DNA of 64,000 bases from JAKFDI01 sp036676235. GTDB taxonomy: Bacteria > Pseudomonadota > Gammaproteobacteria > Burkholderiales > Burkholderiaceae_C. The notes under the pieces are model-generated. The model saw only the letters and a list, made by a program, of their open reading frames with translations. It did no database searches and was not told the origin of the DNA. Both the position numbers and the translations under genes were made by a program. Within the stretch, counting starts at the first letter, position 1. Each line of letters starts with the position of its first letter. This document shows, piece by piece, positions 1 through 9,239 of this stretch. The stretch is from the NCBI GenBank assembly GCA_036676235.1, contig JAKFDI010000110.1, forward strand, positions 1 to 64,000. The letters are read 5' to 3'.

Positions 1-58
1 TCTCGCGCAAGAGGTCCAAATCCTTGCCTTGAATCGCCGCCTTCGCCGGTGCCGCCAT
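1..58 (-). CDS. 5' end of an unidentified gene, cut by the window edge
   Basis: Only the first 19 codons are present, starting MAAPAKAAIQGKDLDLLRE. The start is well supported because an AGGAGGA ribosome site lies a few bases upstream on the minus strand. It is transcribed away from the VOC gene at 199. The shared upstream stretch (about 80-125) is AT-rich for this DNA and probably holds the promoters. Too little protein is visible to name a family. Confidence 0.55.
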   Translation of the reverse strand, partial: MAAPAKAAIQGKDLDLLRE

Positions 59-198
59 CTGTTCCTCCTGCGCTACAGCAGGAGTACATCAAATCATTCT
101 TATTTTGTCTACACCCTCTCAGGATGAACGGAATACAACCTCAGGGCGAACGGGGGAGGGCAGGAGCCCACGAACCACGCTCAACCGAAGGAGTCCCC

Positions 199-582
199 AT
201 GCTCGAACAAAGCCACGCCTTCAGCGGCTTCTCGTCGAACGACATTCCCAAGGCCGCCGAGTTCTACGGCCGCACGCTCGGCCTGAACGTGAAGCAGGCC
301 GACGGCATGCTCGAACTGCATCTCGCCGGCGGGAACAATGTGCTCGTCTATCCCAAGCCGAACCACGAGCCGGCCAGCTTCACCGTGCTCAACTTCCCGG
401 TCGAAAGCGTCGACGCCGCGGTCGACGAACTGACGAAGCGCGGGGTGCGCTTCGAGCAGTACGACATGCCTGATCTCAAGACCGACGCGAAGGGAATCAT
501 GCGCGGCAACGGGCCGACGATCGCGTGGCTCAAGGACCCGGCGGGCAACATCCTGTCGGTCATCGAGGCGGGCGGGATGTGA
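199..582 (+). CDS. VOC (glyoxalase/bleomycin-resistance fold) family protein
   Basis: This 127-residue single-domain protein belongs to the vicinal oxygen chelate superfamily: metal-dependent lyases, dioxygenases or antibiotic-binding proteins in the cytoplasm. Typical features are the opening repeat around IPKAAEFYGRTLGL, a central NVLVYPKP strand and the ending LKDPAGNILSVIE. The start at 199 is chosen because AAGGAG stands just upstream; the open frame extends to 49 but that part does not look coding. One VOC module of this length normally dimerises. The substrate cannot be told. An MFS exporter follows 13 bases later, so the pair may be co-transcribed. Confidence 0.85.
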   Translation: MLEQSHAFSGFSSNDIPKAAEFYGRTLGLNVKQADGMLELHLAGGNNVLVYPKPNHEPASFTVLNFPVESVDAAVDELTKRGVRFEQYDMPDLKTDAKGIMRGNGPTIAWLKDPAGNILSVIEAGGM

Positions 583-595
583 CAGACACCGTTCC

Positions 596-2149
596 ATGAC
601 ACCCCCTGTGCCTGGCGCGCGCGCCACGCGCCGCGAGTGGATCGGCCTGGCCGTGATCGCGCTGCCATGCCTGCTGTACTCGATGGACCTGACGGTGCTG
701 AACCTGGCCTTGCCGGCGCTCAGCACCGACTTGCAGCCCAGCAGTTCGCAACTGCTGTGGATCGTCGACATCTACGGCTTCATGGTGGCCGGTGCGCTCA
801 TCCCGATGGGCGCGCTCGGCGACCGCATCGGCCGCCGGCGCCTGCTGATGATCGGTGCGGCGGCCTTCGGTGTCTGTTCCGTGCTGGCGGCATTCGCATC
901 CTCCGCCGGGATGCTGATTGCGATGCGTGCGCTGCTGGGCCTTGCGGGCGCCACGCTGGCGCCGGCCACGCTGTCGCTGATCCGGAACATGTTTCTCGAC
1001 GATCGCGAACGCACGCTGGCTATCGGCATCTGGGTGTCGAGCTATTCGGTCGGCGCCGCCATCGGCCCGGTCGTCGGCGGCGCGCTGCTCGAGTTCTTCT
1101 GGTGGGGCTCGGTGTTTCTGGTCGCGGTACCCATCATGGTGCTGCTGCTGGCGATCGGCCCGCTACTGTTGCCCGAGTTCCGCGATCCGGGGGCGAGCCG
1201 GGCCGACGTGCCGAGCGCCTTGCTGTCGCTCGCGGCCGTGCTGTCGACCATCTACGGTCTCAAGCAACTGGCGGAGCACGGCCTCGGGCTTGCGCCGCTG
1301 TTGTTCGTCGTCGTCGGTATGAGCCTCGGCAGCGTGTTCGTGCGCCGGCAGCGCCGGCTGGCCGATCCGCTCATCGACCTGCGGCTGTTTCACGTGCCGG
1401 CATTCAGCGCGTCGCTCGCCACCTACACGCTCGGCTGCTTCGCGATGTTCGGCGTCTACGTCTTCATCGGGCAATACCTGCAGCTCGTGCTGGGCATGTC
1501 GCCGCTGCGCGCCGGGCTGTGGACCGTGCCCTGGGCAGGCGCCTTCATCGTGGGATCGATGCTGACGCCGGCGCTGGCGCGACGCTGGCGCCCGGCGGAT
1601 GTGGTGACCGGTGGGCTGGCACTGGCGACGCTCGGCTTCGGCTGGCTCACGCAAGCCGCCGCGGCGCAGGGCGTGGGCGTCGTTGTGGGCGCCACCATCG
1701 TCATGTCGCTCGGGCTCGCGCCCGTGTTCACGCTTGCCACCGATCTCATCATCGGCGCGGCGCCGCCCGAGCGTGCCGGCGCCGCGGCCGCCATCTCGGA
1801 AACCAGTGCCGAACTCGGCGGCGCACTCGGCATCGCGGTGTTCGGCAGCATCGGTACCGCTGTGTATCGGGCGCTGGTGTTCGACAGCGCCCCGAGCGGC
1901 CTGCCACCCGGCGCGATCGAGGCGGCGCGCGACACGCTGGGAGCCGCCACTGCCGCCGCTGCGGAGTTGCCCGCGGCGATGGGTGCTGCACTGGCAGACG
2001 CGGCACGCGCTGCCTTCACGCGTGCCCTGCAGGTCGCGGCCCTCGCCGCCACCCTGGTGATGGGCGGCACGGCGCTGCTGGCCGCGCTGGTGCTGCGCAC
2101 GCCGCGTGGCACGCCGGCGGTGACGGTCGACGGGTCGTCTTCTCCCTGA
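596..2149 (+). CDS. MFS drug exporter, 14-helix DHA2 type (EmrB/QacA/SmvA-like)
   Basis: A 517-residue inner-membrane proton antiporter. The hydrophobic profile fits 14 transmembrane helices, the usual number and length for the DHA2 group. The N-terminus carries the family hallmark SMDLTVLNLALPAL in helix 1 and the loop motif GALGDRIGRRRLL between helices 2 and 3. The GPVVGGALLE segment of helix 5 is the antiporter motif C. SmvA and QacA relatives export quaternary ammonium and other cationic biocides, but the substrate here is not shown by sequence. It follows the VOC gene closely. The C-terminal 20 residues are polar and unconserved. Confidence 0.85.
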   Translation: MTPPVPGARATRREWIGLAVIALPCLLYSMDLTVLNLALPALSTDLQPSSSQLLWIVDIYGFMVAGALIPMGALGDRIGRRRLLMIGAAAFGVCSVLAAFASSAGMLIAMRALLGLAGATLAPATLSLIRNMFLDDRERTLAIGIWVSSYSVGAAIGPVVGGALLEFFWWGSVFLVAVPIMVLLLAIGPLLLPEFRDPGASRADVPSALLSLAAVLSTIYGLKQLAEHGLGLAPLLFVVVGMSLGSVFVRRQRRLADPLIDLRLFHVPAFSASLATYTLGCFAMFGVYVFIGQYLQLVLGMSPLRAGLWTVPWAGAFIVGSMLTPALARRWRPADVVTGGLALATLGFGWLTQAAAAQGVGVVVGATIVMSLGLAPVFTLATDLIIGAAPPERAGAAAAISETSAELGGALGIAVFGSIGTAVYRALVFDSAPSGLPPGAIEAARDTLGAATAAAAELPAAMGAALADAARAAFTRALQVAALAATLVMGGTALLAALVLRTPRGTPAVTVDGSSSP

Positions 2150-2229
2150 TGCGTTGGGGCAGGCCGGGAGCAGTCGTGCAGAGAATCTTCTCCACATCAC
2201 TAGCGCTGCATCAGAGGCGTGAGCGGTGC

Positions 2230-2334
2230 GCACGTAGCACGTAGCACGTAGCACGTAGCACGTAGCACGTAGCACGTAGCACGTAGCACGTAGCACGTAG
2301 CACGTAGCACGTAGCACGTAGCACGTAGCACGTA
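2230..2334 (+). repeat. 7-bp tandem repeat, 15 perfect copies
   Basis: The unit GCACGTA is repeated 15 times without an error over 105 bp. Because 7 is not a multiple of 3, the array is open in several frames and creates spurious frames on the minus strand with a Cys-Tyr-Val-Leu-Arg-Ala-Thr repeat. It ends 39 bp before the start codon of the antitoxin gene at 2374, so it lies in that operon's promoter region. Perfect copies imply recent expansion or slippage. Confidence 0.97.
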
Positions 2335-2373
2335 AGTGCTACAGTGCCCCGACATCCCCACGGCAAGCGACGC

Positions 2374-2658
2374 ATGAGCACGACCACCATCCGCATCGAA
2401 GAAGAGCTGAAGGCCCGTGTGGCGGCCGCGGCCGAGCGCGCGGGCAAGACGGCTCACGGCTTCATTCTTGACGCCATTGCGCAGACCGTCGAGCAGGCCG
2501 AACAGGACGAAGCGTTTCACCGCATCGCCGACGAGCGCTGGGCCAGGCTGTTGGCCACCGGCAAGACCGTGCGCTGGGATGACGCGAAGACCTATCTCGA
2601 GGCGCGCGCGCGGGGCGAACGCGCTCGAAAGCCGGCCGCTCGCAAGCTCGCGCGCTGA
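2374..2658 (+). CDS. CopG/ribbon-helix-helix antitoxin
   Basis: A 94-residue protein. Residues 1-45 (MSTTTIRIEEELKARVAAAA...) fit a ribbon-helix-helix DNA-binding domain: a short beta strand, then two helices. The rest is a charged tail that would wrap the toxin. It is followed after 8 bp by a ParE-type toxin, the usual antitoxin-first order. Proteins of this kind neutralise the toxin and repress their own operon. The start at 2374 gives the canonical N-terminus; the 10 codons upstream look non-coding. The 7-bp repeat array sits immediately upstream. Confidence 0.85.
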   Translation: MSTTTIRIEEELKARVAAAAERAGKTAHGFILDAIAQTVEQAEQDEAFHRIADERWARLLATGKTVRWDDAKTYLEARARGERARKPAARKLAR

Positions 2659-2666
2659 CGGGCCGC

Positions 2667-2966
2667 ATGGCCCGCATCGAACTCGCGCCCGAAGCCCTGG
2701 ACGATTTCGATCGCTTCATCGACCACTTGACCCGGTTCGAGGTCGAGGATGCGCCGGTGCGAATCGCGGAGATTGTCCAGGCGGTTCAGATCCTCGCTCA
2801 CAGCCCGCTGATCGGCCGCAAGGTGAAGGGCGGCAAGCGCGAACTGGTCATCGGGCAGGACGCGCGCGGGTACATCGTCCTGTACCGATTCGTCGCCGAG
2901 ATCGACACGGTCTTCGTGCTTGCGGTCCGAAGCCAGCGTGAGTCGGGGTACAAGCGAGAGCCGTGA
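2667..2966 (+). CDS. ParE/RelE-superfamily toxin
   Basis: A 99-residue protein of the RelE/ParE toxin fold. Landmarks are the N-terminal ARIELAPEALDDFDRFIDHL helix region, the central PLIGRKVKGGKRELVIG strand and the ending RYIVLYRF/VFVLAVRSQRESGY-like strands. ParE members poison DNA gyrase and RelE members cleave mRNA on the ribosome. The pairing with a CopG-type antitoxin and the lack of obvious RelE catalytic residues favour ParE, but this is inference. It is the second gene of the operon, 8 bp after the antitoxin. Confidence 0.85.
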   Translation: MARIELAPEALDDFDRFIDHLTRFEVEDAPVRIAEIVQAVQILAHSPLIGRKVKGGKRELVIGQDARGYIVLYRFVAEIDTVFVLAVRSQRESGYKREP

Positions 2967-3092
2967 CTCATAGACCGACGGCGCTGGAGCGGTTGAGCAG
3001 CAGGCTGTAGTCGTCGCCTCGCTGCTTCGCAGCGTAAGCAGTCGCGTCAGGATGGAGGCGCTGCTTCCGCCTGCGGTGAGGGTCTGTCTTGC

Positions 3093-3209
3093 GCCCTCTC
3101 CCGTCTGCGGTGAGGCGAAGGCGGGAATCGACATCCGTGCCTGCGCATGGATGTCCCGCCGCAGCCGGCACGGCTTGCAAGCCGTGCCGTGGGAGGTTGG
3201 GGTGAGGGG
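3093..3209 (-). repeat. Compound palindromic repeat, copy A (about 115 bp)
   Basis: On the minus strand this matches 49697-49807 with only a few differences. It contains a perfect 22-bp palindrome at 3167-3188 (half-site GGCACGGCTTG) and a second hairpin with GACATCC arms, which has one mismatch in this copy. The outer ends resemble the shorter CTCACCCCAACC/GGGAGAGGG hairpins found elsewhere in the window. It fills the gap between the ParE-type toxin and the convergent acyl-CoA ligase gene. Confidence 0.85.
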
Positions 3210-3226
3210 CCGCTGACGCGGCGTAC

Positions 3227-4792
3227 TCACGCGCCGGCGAACAGCCTCCCATGCGCCTGCCGCAACTCCCGCTTCAGCAGCTTGCCGCTCGGGTTCTTCG
3301 GCAGCGACTCGACGAAGACCACCGACTTCGGGCACTTGAACCCGGCGAGGTGCTGCGCGCAGTGCGCGAGCACGTCGGATTCGCTCAGCGACTGGCCGCT
3401 CTTGGGCACGATCACCGCAATCACCGCTTCCACCCAGCGCGGATGCGCGATGCCGACCACGGCGACTTCCGAAACCTGCGGCAGCCTGTAGATCGTCTCC
3501 TCCACCTCGCGGCTCGCCACGTTCTCGCCGCCGGTCTTGATCATGTCCTTCTTGCGGTCGACGACGGTGATGAAGCCTTCGTCGTCGATGGTGGCGAGGT
3601 CGCCCGAGTGGAACCAGCCGCCCTCGAACGCGGCCTTGGTGCGCTCGTCATCGTGGAAGTAGCCGAGCATCAGATGCGGAGACCGATGCACGATCTCGCC
3701 CACTTCGCCGGGCGCCACGTCGTTCATCGCGTCGTCGACCACGCGCGTCTCGACGTTGAGGACTGCGCGCCCGCATGACCCCGGTTTGCGCAGTTGATCG
3801 TCGGGGCCGAGCATGGTGGCGAGTGGGGCGATCTCGGTCTGGCCGTAGAGGTTCCACAGCCGCACCTGCGGCAGTCGCGCCGCCAGTTCGCGCAGCACCT
3901 CCACCGGCATGATGGACGCGCCGTAGTAGCCCTTGCGCAGGCTGGACAGGTCGGTCTGCTCGAACAGCGGCGAGCGCAGCAGCGCGATCCACACCGTGGG
4001 CGGCGCGAAGAACGAGCTGATGCGGTGGCGCGCGATCAGCGGCAGCAGGTTGTCGGGCGTGGGCTTGGCGGTGATGACGTTGACGGCGCCGACGTAGATC
4101 GACGGCCCGAGAAACACGTCGAGCTGCGCGCAGTGGTACAGCGGCAAGGCGTGCAGCGCAAGGTCGCTGCCCTCGATGCTGGCGTCGACCACGCAGCTCA
4201 CGTACTGCCAGACCACCGCGTCGTGCGTGAGCATCGCGCCCTTGGGCGACGACTCGGTGCCGCTGGTGTAGACGATCTGCGCGAGGTCTTTGCCTTCGAG
4301 CTCGGCATCCGGCGCCTCGCTCGCGGTCGCGGCGAGTTCGTCGAAGGTCACCATGCCGGCCACGGGCACGCTCGGCTCCTCGGACGGCAGCCAGACGAAC
4401 TCGCGCACCTGCGTGTCGAGCGCCGCGGCGGACAGCGCAAGTTCTGCCAGACCCGAATCGGTGGCCAGCATCTGCGCGCCGGCGTGGCGCAGGATGTAGG
4501 CGGCTTCTTCGGCCTTGAGCATGAAGTTGATCGGAACCAGCACCGCGCCGAGGCGCGCGAGCGCAAAGCGCAGCGCCGCGAAGGCATGCGAGTTGCGGGC
4601 GAGCACCGCCACGCGCGTGCCCTTGACGACGCCGCGCGCAGACAGGCCGGCGGCCACGCGCTCGCAGACGGTGTCGAACTGCGCATAGGTCCAGTGCGTG
4701 TCGCCGCAGACGATGGCGGACTTGTTCGGGTGGCGCTTGGCGCTGCGGTGCAGCAGATCGGCGAGGGTCTGGCGGCGGATGACGGCGTGCAT
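3227..4792 (-). CDS. Acyl-CoA synthetase (AMP-forming), FadD-like
   Basis: A 521-residue member of the ANL adenylate-forming family; it would activate a carboxylic acid as its CoA thioester using ATP. Visible motifs are the P-loop YTSGTESSPKGAML, the LYGQTEI motif A5 and the ending NPSGKLLKRELR with the adenylation lysine. The GWFHSGDLATIDDEGF and DRKKDMIKTGGENV motifs mark the hinge region. The start at 4792 has AAGGA seven bases upstream; the longer open frame to 5248 covers the opposite-strand VF530 gene and is rejected. Chain-length specificity is not readable. Confidence 0.88.
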   Translation of the reverse strand: MHAVIRRQTLADLLHRSAKRHPNKSAIVCGDTHWTYAQFDTVCERVAAGLSARGVVKGTRVAVLARNSHAFAALRFALARLGAVLVPINFMLKAEEAAYILRHAGAQMLATDSGLAELALSAAALDTQVREFVWLPSEEPSVPVAGMVTFDELAATASEAPDAELEGKDLAQIVYTSGTESSPKGAMLTHDAVVWQYVSCVVDASIEGSDLALHALPLYHCAQLDVFLGPSIYVGAVNVITAKPTPDNLLPLIARHRISSFFAPPTVWIALLRSPLFEQTDLSSLRKGYYGASIMPVEVLRELAARLPQVRLWNLYGQTEIAPLATMLGPDDQLRKPGSCGRAVLNVETRVVDDAMNDVAPGEVGEIVHRSPHLMLGYFHDDERTKAAFEGGWFHSGDLATIDDEGFITVVDRKKDMIKTGGENVASREVEETIYRLPQVSEVAVVGIAHPRWVEAVIAVIVPKSGQSLSESDVLAHCAQHLAGFKCPKSVVFVESLPKNPSGKLLKRELRQAHGRLFAGA

Positions 4793-4800
4793 GCGAATCC

Positions 4801-4830
4801 TTCTCTGGCGTTCTCTGGCGTTCTCTGGCG
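4801..4830 (-). repeat. 10-bp direct repeat, three perfect copies, at the ligase ribosome site
   Basis: TTCTCTGGCG occurs three times head to tail (minus strand CGCCAGAGAA), ending 8 bp before the start codon of the acyl-CoA ligase. The last copy reads into the AAGGA ribosome-binding sequence, so copy number sets the 5' leader sequence of the ligase mRNA. Confidence 0.95.
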
Positions 4831-4951
4831 CCGCCGTGAGTGAAGAGCGAAGTGGCGGCGCAGCCTCGCAACTTACCCGATGTGTGATGCCGGCCGCCAG
4901 ACGGGTTGCCACGGTCGCGCGCGGAACGCGGCTGCGATACTTCTGCGCTGC

Positions 4952-5212
4952 ATGCCAACCCCCTCGCCACCTCACCAGCCGCGCAACCCGCTGCACGGCC
5001 TGACGCTCGAGCACATCGTCACGGCGCTCGAAGCGCACTACGGCTGGGCGGGCCTGGCCGAGCGCATGCCGGTGCGCTGCTTCACGCACGACCCGAGCGT
5101 GGCGTCCAGCCTCAAATTCCTGCGCAAGACACCGTGGGCGCGCGAGAAGCTTGAAAGCCTGTATCTCTTCATGCTGCGCGAGCAGCGTCGCGGCGAACGC
5201 GCGTCGGATTGA
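4952..5212 (+). CDS. VF530 family DNA-binding protein (DUF2132)
   Basis: An 86-residue protein with the complete VF530 signature: NPLHGLTLEHIVTALEAHYG, then RCFTHDPSVASSLKFLRKTP and WAREKLESLYL. VF530 proteins are small helical double-strand DNA binders of unknown cellular role that are frequent in gamma- and betaproteobacteria. The start at 4952 gives the usual length; the upstream extension is Arg/Ala-rich non-coding. It diverges from the ligase at 4792 and is followed by slyX 23 bp downstream, suggesting one transcript. Confidence 0.88.
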   Translation: MPTPSPPHQPRNPLHGLTLEHIVTALEAHYGWAGLAERMPVRCFTHDPSVASSLKFLRKTPWAREKLESLYLFMLREQRRGERASD

Positions 5213-5235
5213 ACGGCAGAGCGTCCAATAACCCC

Positions 5236-5454
5236 ATGGAACACACAACCCAAGTCGAGCAGCGGCTCACCGATCTCGAGATCAAGGCCAGCTTCACCGA
5301 GGACCTGGTGGACCGGCTGAACGAAGTCATCGTGCGCCAGCAAGAGCAGATCGAACTGCTGCTGCGCGAGGTGGCGCTGCTCAGGCGCGATGCGCCAGCC
5401 GAAGACGCTGCGACGCCGCGCAGCCTGCGCGACGAGTTGCCGCCGCACTACTGA
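5236..5454 (+). CDS. slyX: SlyX family protein
   Basis: A 72-residue protein predicted to be almost wholly coiled coil (EQRLTDLEIKASFTEDLVDRLN...) with the conserved SlyX ending DELPPHY. SlyX is a small cytoplasmic protein of unknown function, found next to the prolyl isomerase gene slyD in enterobacteria; no slyD is seen here. The start at 5236 matches the family; nine upstream codons in frame are ignored. REP-like repeats begin about 30 bp downstream. Confidence 0.85.
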   Translation: MEHTTQVEQRLTDLEIKASFTEDLVDRLNEVIVRQQEQIELLLREVALLRRDAPAEDAATPRSLRDELPPHY

Positions 5455-5483
5455 GCGCGACCTCACACCAATTCGCGATCAAA

Positions 5484-5600
5484 CGACAAGAACCGTTCGG
5501 GCTGAGCCTGTCGAAGCCCCCGAAGATCCTGCAGCCTCGGCGGCTGAGAGTTTTTGCCGGACACCACCCACCCCGTTCGGGCTGAGGTATCGAAGCCCCG
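5484..5600 (+). repeat. REP-like hairpin repeats, cluster 1 (two units)
   Basis: Units lie at about 5493-5520 and 5573-5600, in the same orientation. Each has CCGTTC, then GGGCT, a loop (GAGCCTGTCGA or GAGGTATCGA), and AGCCC closing the stem. The first unit uses the CCTG loop and the second the GTA loop, so both subtypes stand side by side. No gene overlaps them. Confidence 0.85.
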
Positions 5601-5657
5601 AGCCGCCGCGGCATGGCGCTTGCCCGCGATGGGCATTCACAGCCCAGGAGGTGCGCC

Positions 5658-6008
5658 ATGCCCCGTCGCCCAGCCCATTCCGGACCCGACTCCACCGCTT
5701 CGGACAGCCGCAGCGCCGAATCAGGCAGCGCCACCCGCACCAGCACCGACCGGCTGCCCGAACCCCCGGGCGAAGGCACGCCGGACGCATCGCTCGGCGG
5801 CATTCCCAAGACCGGTGACTCGCCGCTGCGCCCGCACGACGCGCCCGCCGCAGGCCGCGAGCCGGCGCAGGTGATGACCGACGGCCTCGACGCGAAGCGC
5901 GAACGGCGCGACGATGCGGCCTCGGCCGACGCGCAGCGCGAGCGGCGCAGCGACGTGCCGAACGAGACGCCGGCGGAGCGAGTAGGCCGCACCAGCCGCA
6001 AGTCCTGA
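5658..6008 (+). CDS. Small hydrophilic, probably disordered protein of unknown function
   Basis: This 116-residue protein is rich in Pro, Asp, Arg, Ser and Glu and almost lacks aromatic residues. A good AGGAGG site precedes the start at 5658. The middle reads SLGGIPKTGDSPLRPHD and the end is Arg/Asp-rich and highly charged. I do not recognise a family. Its composition resembles the 79-residue protein at 20480. The open frame extends upstream into repeat DNA and is not used. The BCCT transporter starts 72 bp downstream. Confidence 0.55.
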   Translation: MPRRPAHSGPDSTASDSRSAESGSATRTSTDRLPEPPGEGTPDASLGGIPKTGDSPLRPHDAPAAGREPAQVMTDGLDAKRERRDDAASADAQRERRSDVPNETPAERVGRTSRKS

Positions 6009-6080
6009 CGGGCCGGTCAGCCGGCCGCGGCCGCGCCCTCCGCGCCGCGTGATCGTTCGCTGAACCTGGAGGATCGCTTC

Positions 6081-8051
<1,971 letters not shown>

Positions 8052-8099
8052 TCGCCGAGGCCGAGGCAACGGATCGCGGGTCGCATTCCAGAACGACAA

Positions 8100-8119
8100 C
8101 AGGCGTCCGAAGGCGCCTG
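8100..8119 (+). terminator. Possible terminator hairpin after the BCCT gene
   Basis: CAGGCG and CGCCTG flank an 8-base loop about 50 bp after the transporter stop codon. There is no T-run, so intrinsic termination is weakly supported. Confidence 0.35.
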
Positions 8120-8139
8120 CGTCGCGGAGATCAGGAAGC

Positions 8140-8636
8140 TCAGGGCTTCTTGGTGCCGTCACCGATAGCCTTGGTGCCGGCATCGCCTGAAGACTTCGCC
8201 TTGTTGTCGCTCGGGCATCAGCTCCTTGTCCTTCAGCGCCTGCTTCACCGCGGGATAGAAGATCTCTTCCTCGGTCTGCGCGTGCACCGTCAGCTCGCGG
8301 CAGGTTTGCGCCACGAGCGTCTTCTTGCGGCTGCCGCTGCGCGTCGTCTGGAACTGCGCGAACAAGTCGCTCACCAGCTTGTGGTCAGCGCGCAGAAGCG
8401 CAAGGGACGTGTGCAAGACGGCCTGCACCGCGAGCTGCTTCATGTCGCTCACGAAGCCGGCCGACATCGCATCGATGGCGGCACAACTCAGCTGCGCGCG
8501 TGACCCGGCCCGCAGCGCGGCGACCACCGCTTCGCTCTTCGCCGCGGAACGACCGGCAATGGCGATGTGCAGATCAGGCTGCCGTACCAGCCGCTCGACG
8601 AGGCGGCGTCCGTAGAAGCCGTTCCATGGTGATCAC
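8140..8636 (-). pseudogene. Mosaic pseudogene: saccharopine-dehydrogenase-like head, hemerythrin middle, unrelated tail
   Basis: Three unrelated pieces lie end to end on the minus strand. From about 8636 to 8405 the translation (GFYGRRLVERL, DLHIAIAGRS, QAVLHTS) matches the NAD-binding start of saccharopine-dehydrogenase-type proteins. It begins at a possible GTG at 8636 with a GAGGGAG site, but one extra base after codon 3 breaks the frame. From about 8404 to 8213 it is an internal piece of a hemerythrin gene, close in DNA sequence to 13650-13880. After a frame change the last 70 bp read DNKAKSSGDAGTKAIGDGTKKP and stop, like the C-terminus of a third protein. The longest continuous frame (8159-8527) is therefore unlikely to be a working gene. 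Confidence 0.6.
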
Positions 8637-8684
8637 TCCGCTCCCTCTGCTGCTCAAGAACGCAGCAGAGTAGGTTGAACACCC

Positions 8685-8737
8685 GGCTCAGTTTTAGGTC
8701 GGCATACCCATCAAAAGTGGCTCAGTTTTCGGCCGGC
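8685..8737. mobile_element. Probable end of an IS21-family element (relic)
   Basis: Two 19-bp copies of GGCTCAGTTTT(A/C)GG(T/C)CGGC, 34 bp apart, match the repeated ...CAGTTTT-C-GGCCGGC... blocks I know from termini of IS21-like elements in Burkholderiales. No istA or istB reading frame is adjacent, so only the end survives. It lies just beyond the mosaic pseudogene. Confidence 0.4.
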
Positions 8738-8877
8738 GTCAACACCCTTGGGCGCAGCTGTGCTGCTGGTCCGTACCCGGGCCAGCGAAAACCAGCACGA
8801 AAAGCGTCGCGACGCAGCAGCCCCAGCAGCGAGACGCCGAGCACCTGCAGCCAGCCGATCTGCACCCGGCGCTGCGA

Positions 8878-8990
8878 TCAGCCGCCCAGCGTCTGGTCCT
8901 GCTCGCCGTACCAGCTGAGCGCCTGGTGCAGATGGTCGAGTCTGAAATCCGCCCAGTAGTCGTCGATCACGTAGATGTCGGCATACGAGG
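8878..8990 (-). pseudogene. 3' fragment of an unidentified gene
   Basis: The last 36 or so codons before a stop read DIYVIDDYWADFRLDHLHQA then LSWYGEQDQTLGG. The Asp/Tyr/Trp/His-rich composition is unlike the Arg/Ala/Pro-rich noise of non-coding frames here, so this looks like a genuine C-terminus. Upstream codons in the same frame are noise, so the 5' part is missing. Family unknown. It abuts the truncated DUF2630 gene on the opposite strand. Confidence 0.35.
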
Positions 8991-9175
8991 AGCGCCGGCT
9001 GCGTGCCGACACCCAAGCCGCAGGCGACCAGACAGAACGCATCCGCCACATCGATGAACAGCTGGACCAATGCTGGGACCTGCTGCGCCAACGGCGCGCG
9101 CGCCGCGAATTCGGCGACGACCCCGACGGCGCCAAGGTGCGCGATGTCGAGACGGTGGCGCGCTGCGTGAACTGA
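8975..9175 (+). CDS. Truncated DUF2630 family protein
   Basis: A 66-residue frame ending DEQLDQCWDLLRQRRARREF and GDDPDGAKVRDVE, which is the conserved C-terminal two thirds of DUF2630. Full-length members are about 80 residues and begin with a short helix ahead of the EEHRLR segment; here the helix is replaced by MSAY. The missing N-terminus and the junction with an opposite-strand fragment suggest a broken gene. DUF2630 is a small charged protein of unknown function. Confidence 0.5.
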   Translation: MSAYEERRLRADTQAAGDQTERIRHIDEQLDQCWDLLRQRRARREFGDDPDGAKVRDVETVARCVN

Positions 9176-9239
9176 GGGGTACGACGCCAGCCGCGACACC
9201 GATGGTTCGCGGCTGCCGCTCGCTGCGGCTTCGCGCCGG

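Noticed and set aside
1163..2317. 384-residue minus-strand frame over the MFS gene
   Set aside because: Low-complexity Arg/Ala/Gly sequence typical of antisense frames in high-GC DNA; the plus-strand transporter is clear.
2230..2334. CRISPR array
   Set aside because: The repeats are 7 bp, directly adjacent, with no spacers, and no cas gene is in the window.
2200..2520. Minus-strand frames with a repeated Cys-Tyr-Val-Leu-Arg-Ala-Thr peptide
   Set aside because: They are translations of the 7-bp tandem array, open in several frames because the unit lacks stop codons; no ribosome site or family supports them.
3227..5248. 673-residue version of the acyl-CoA ligase
   Set aside because: The extra N-terminal 152 codons lie opposite VF530 and are Arg/Ala noise; a ribosome site and conserved start lie at 4792.
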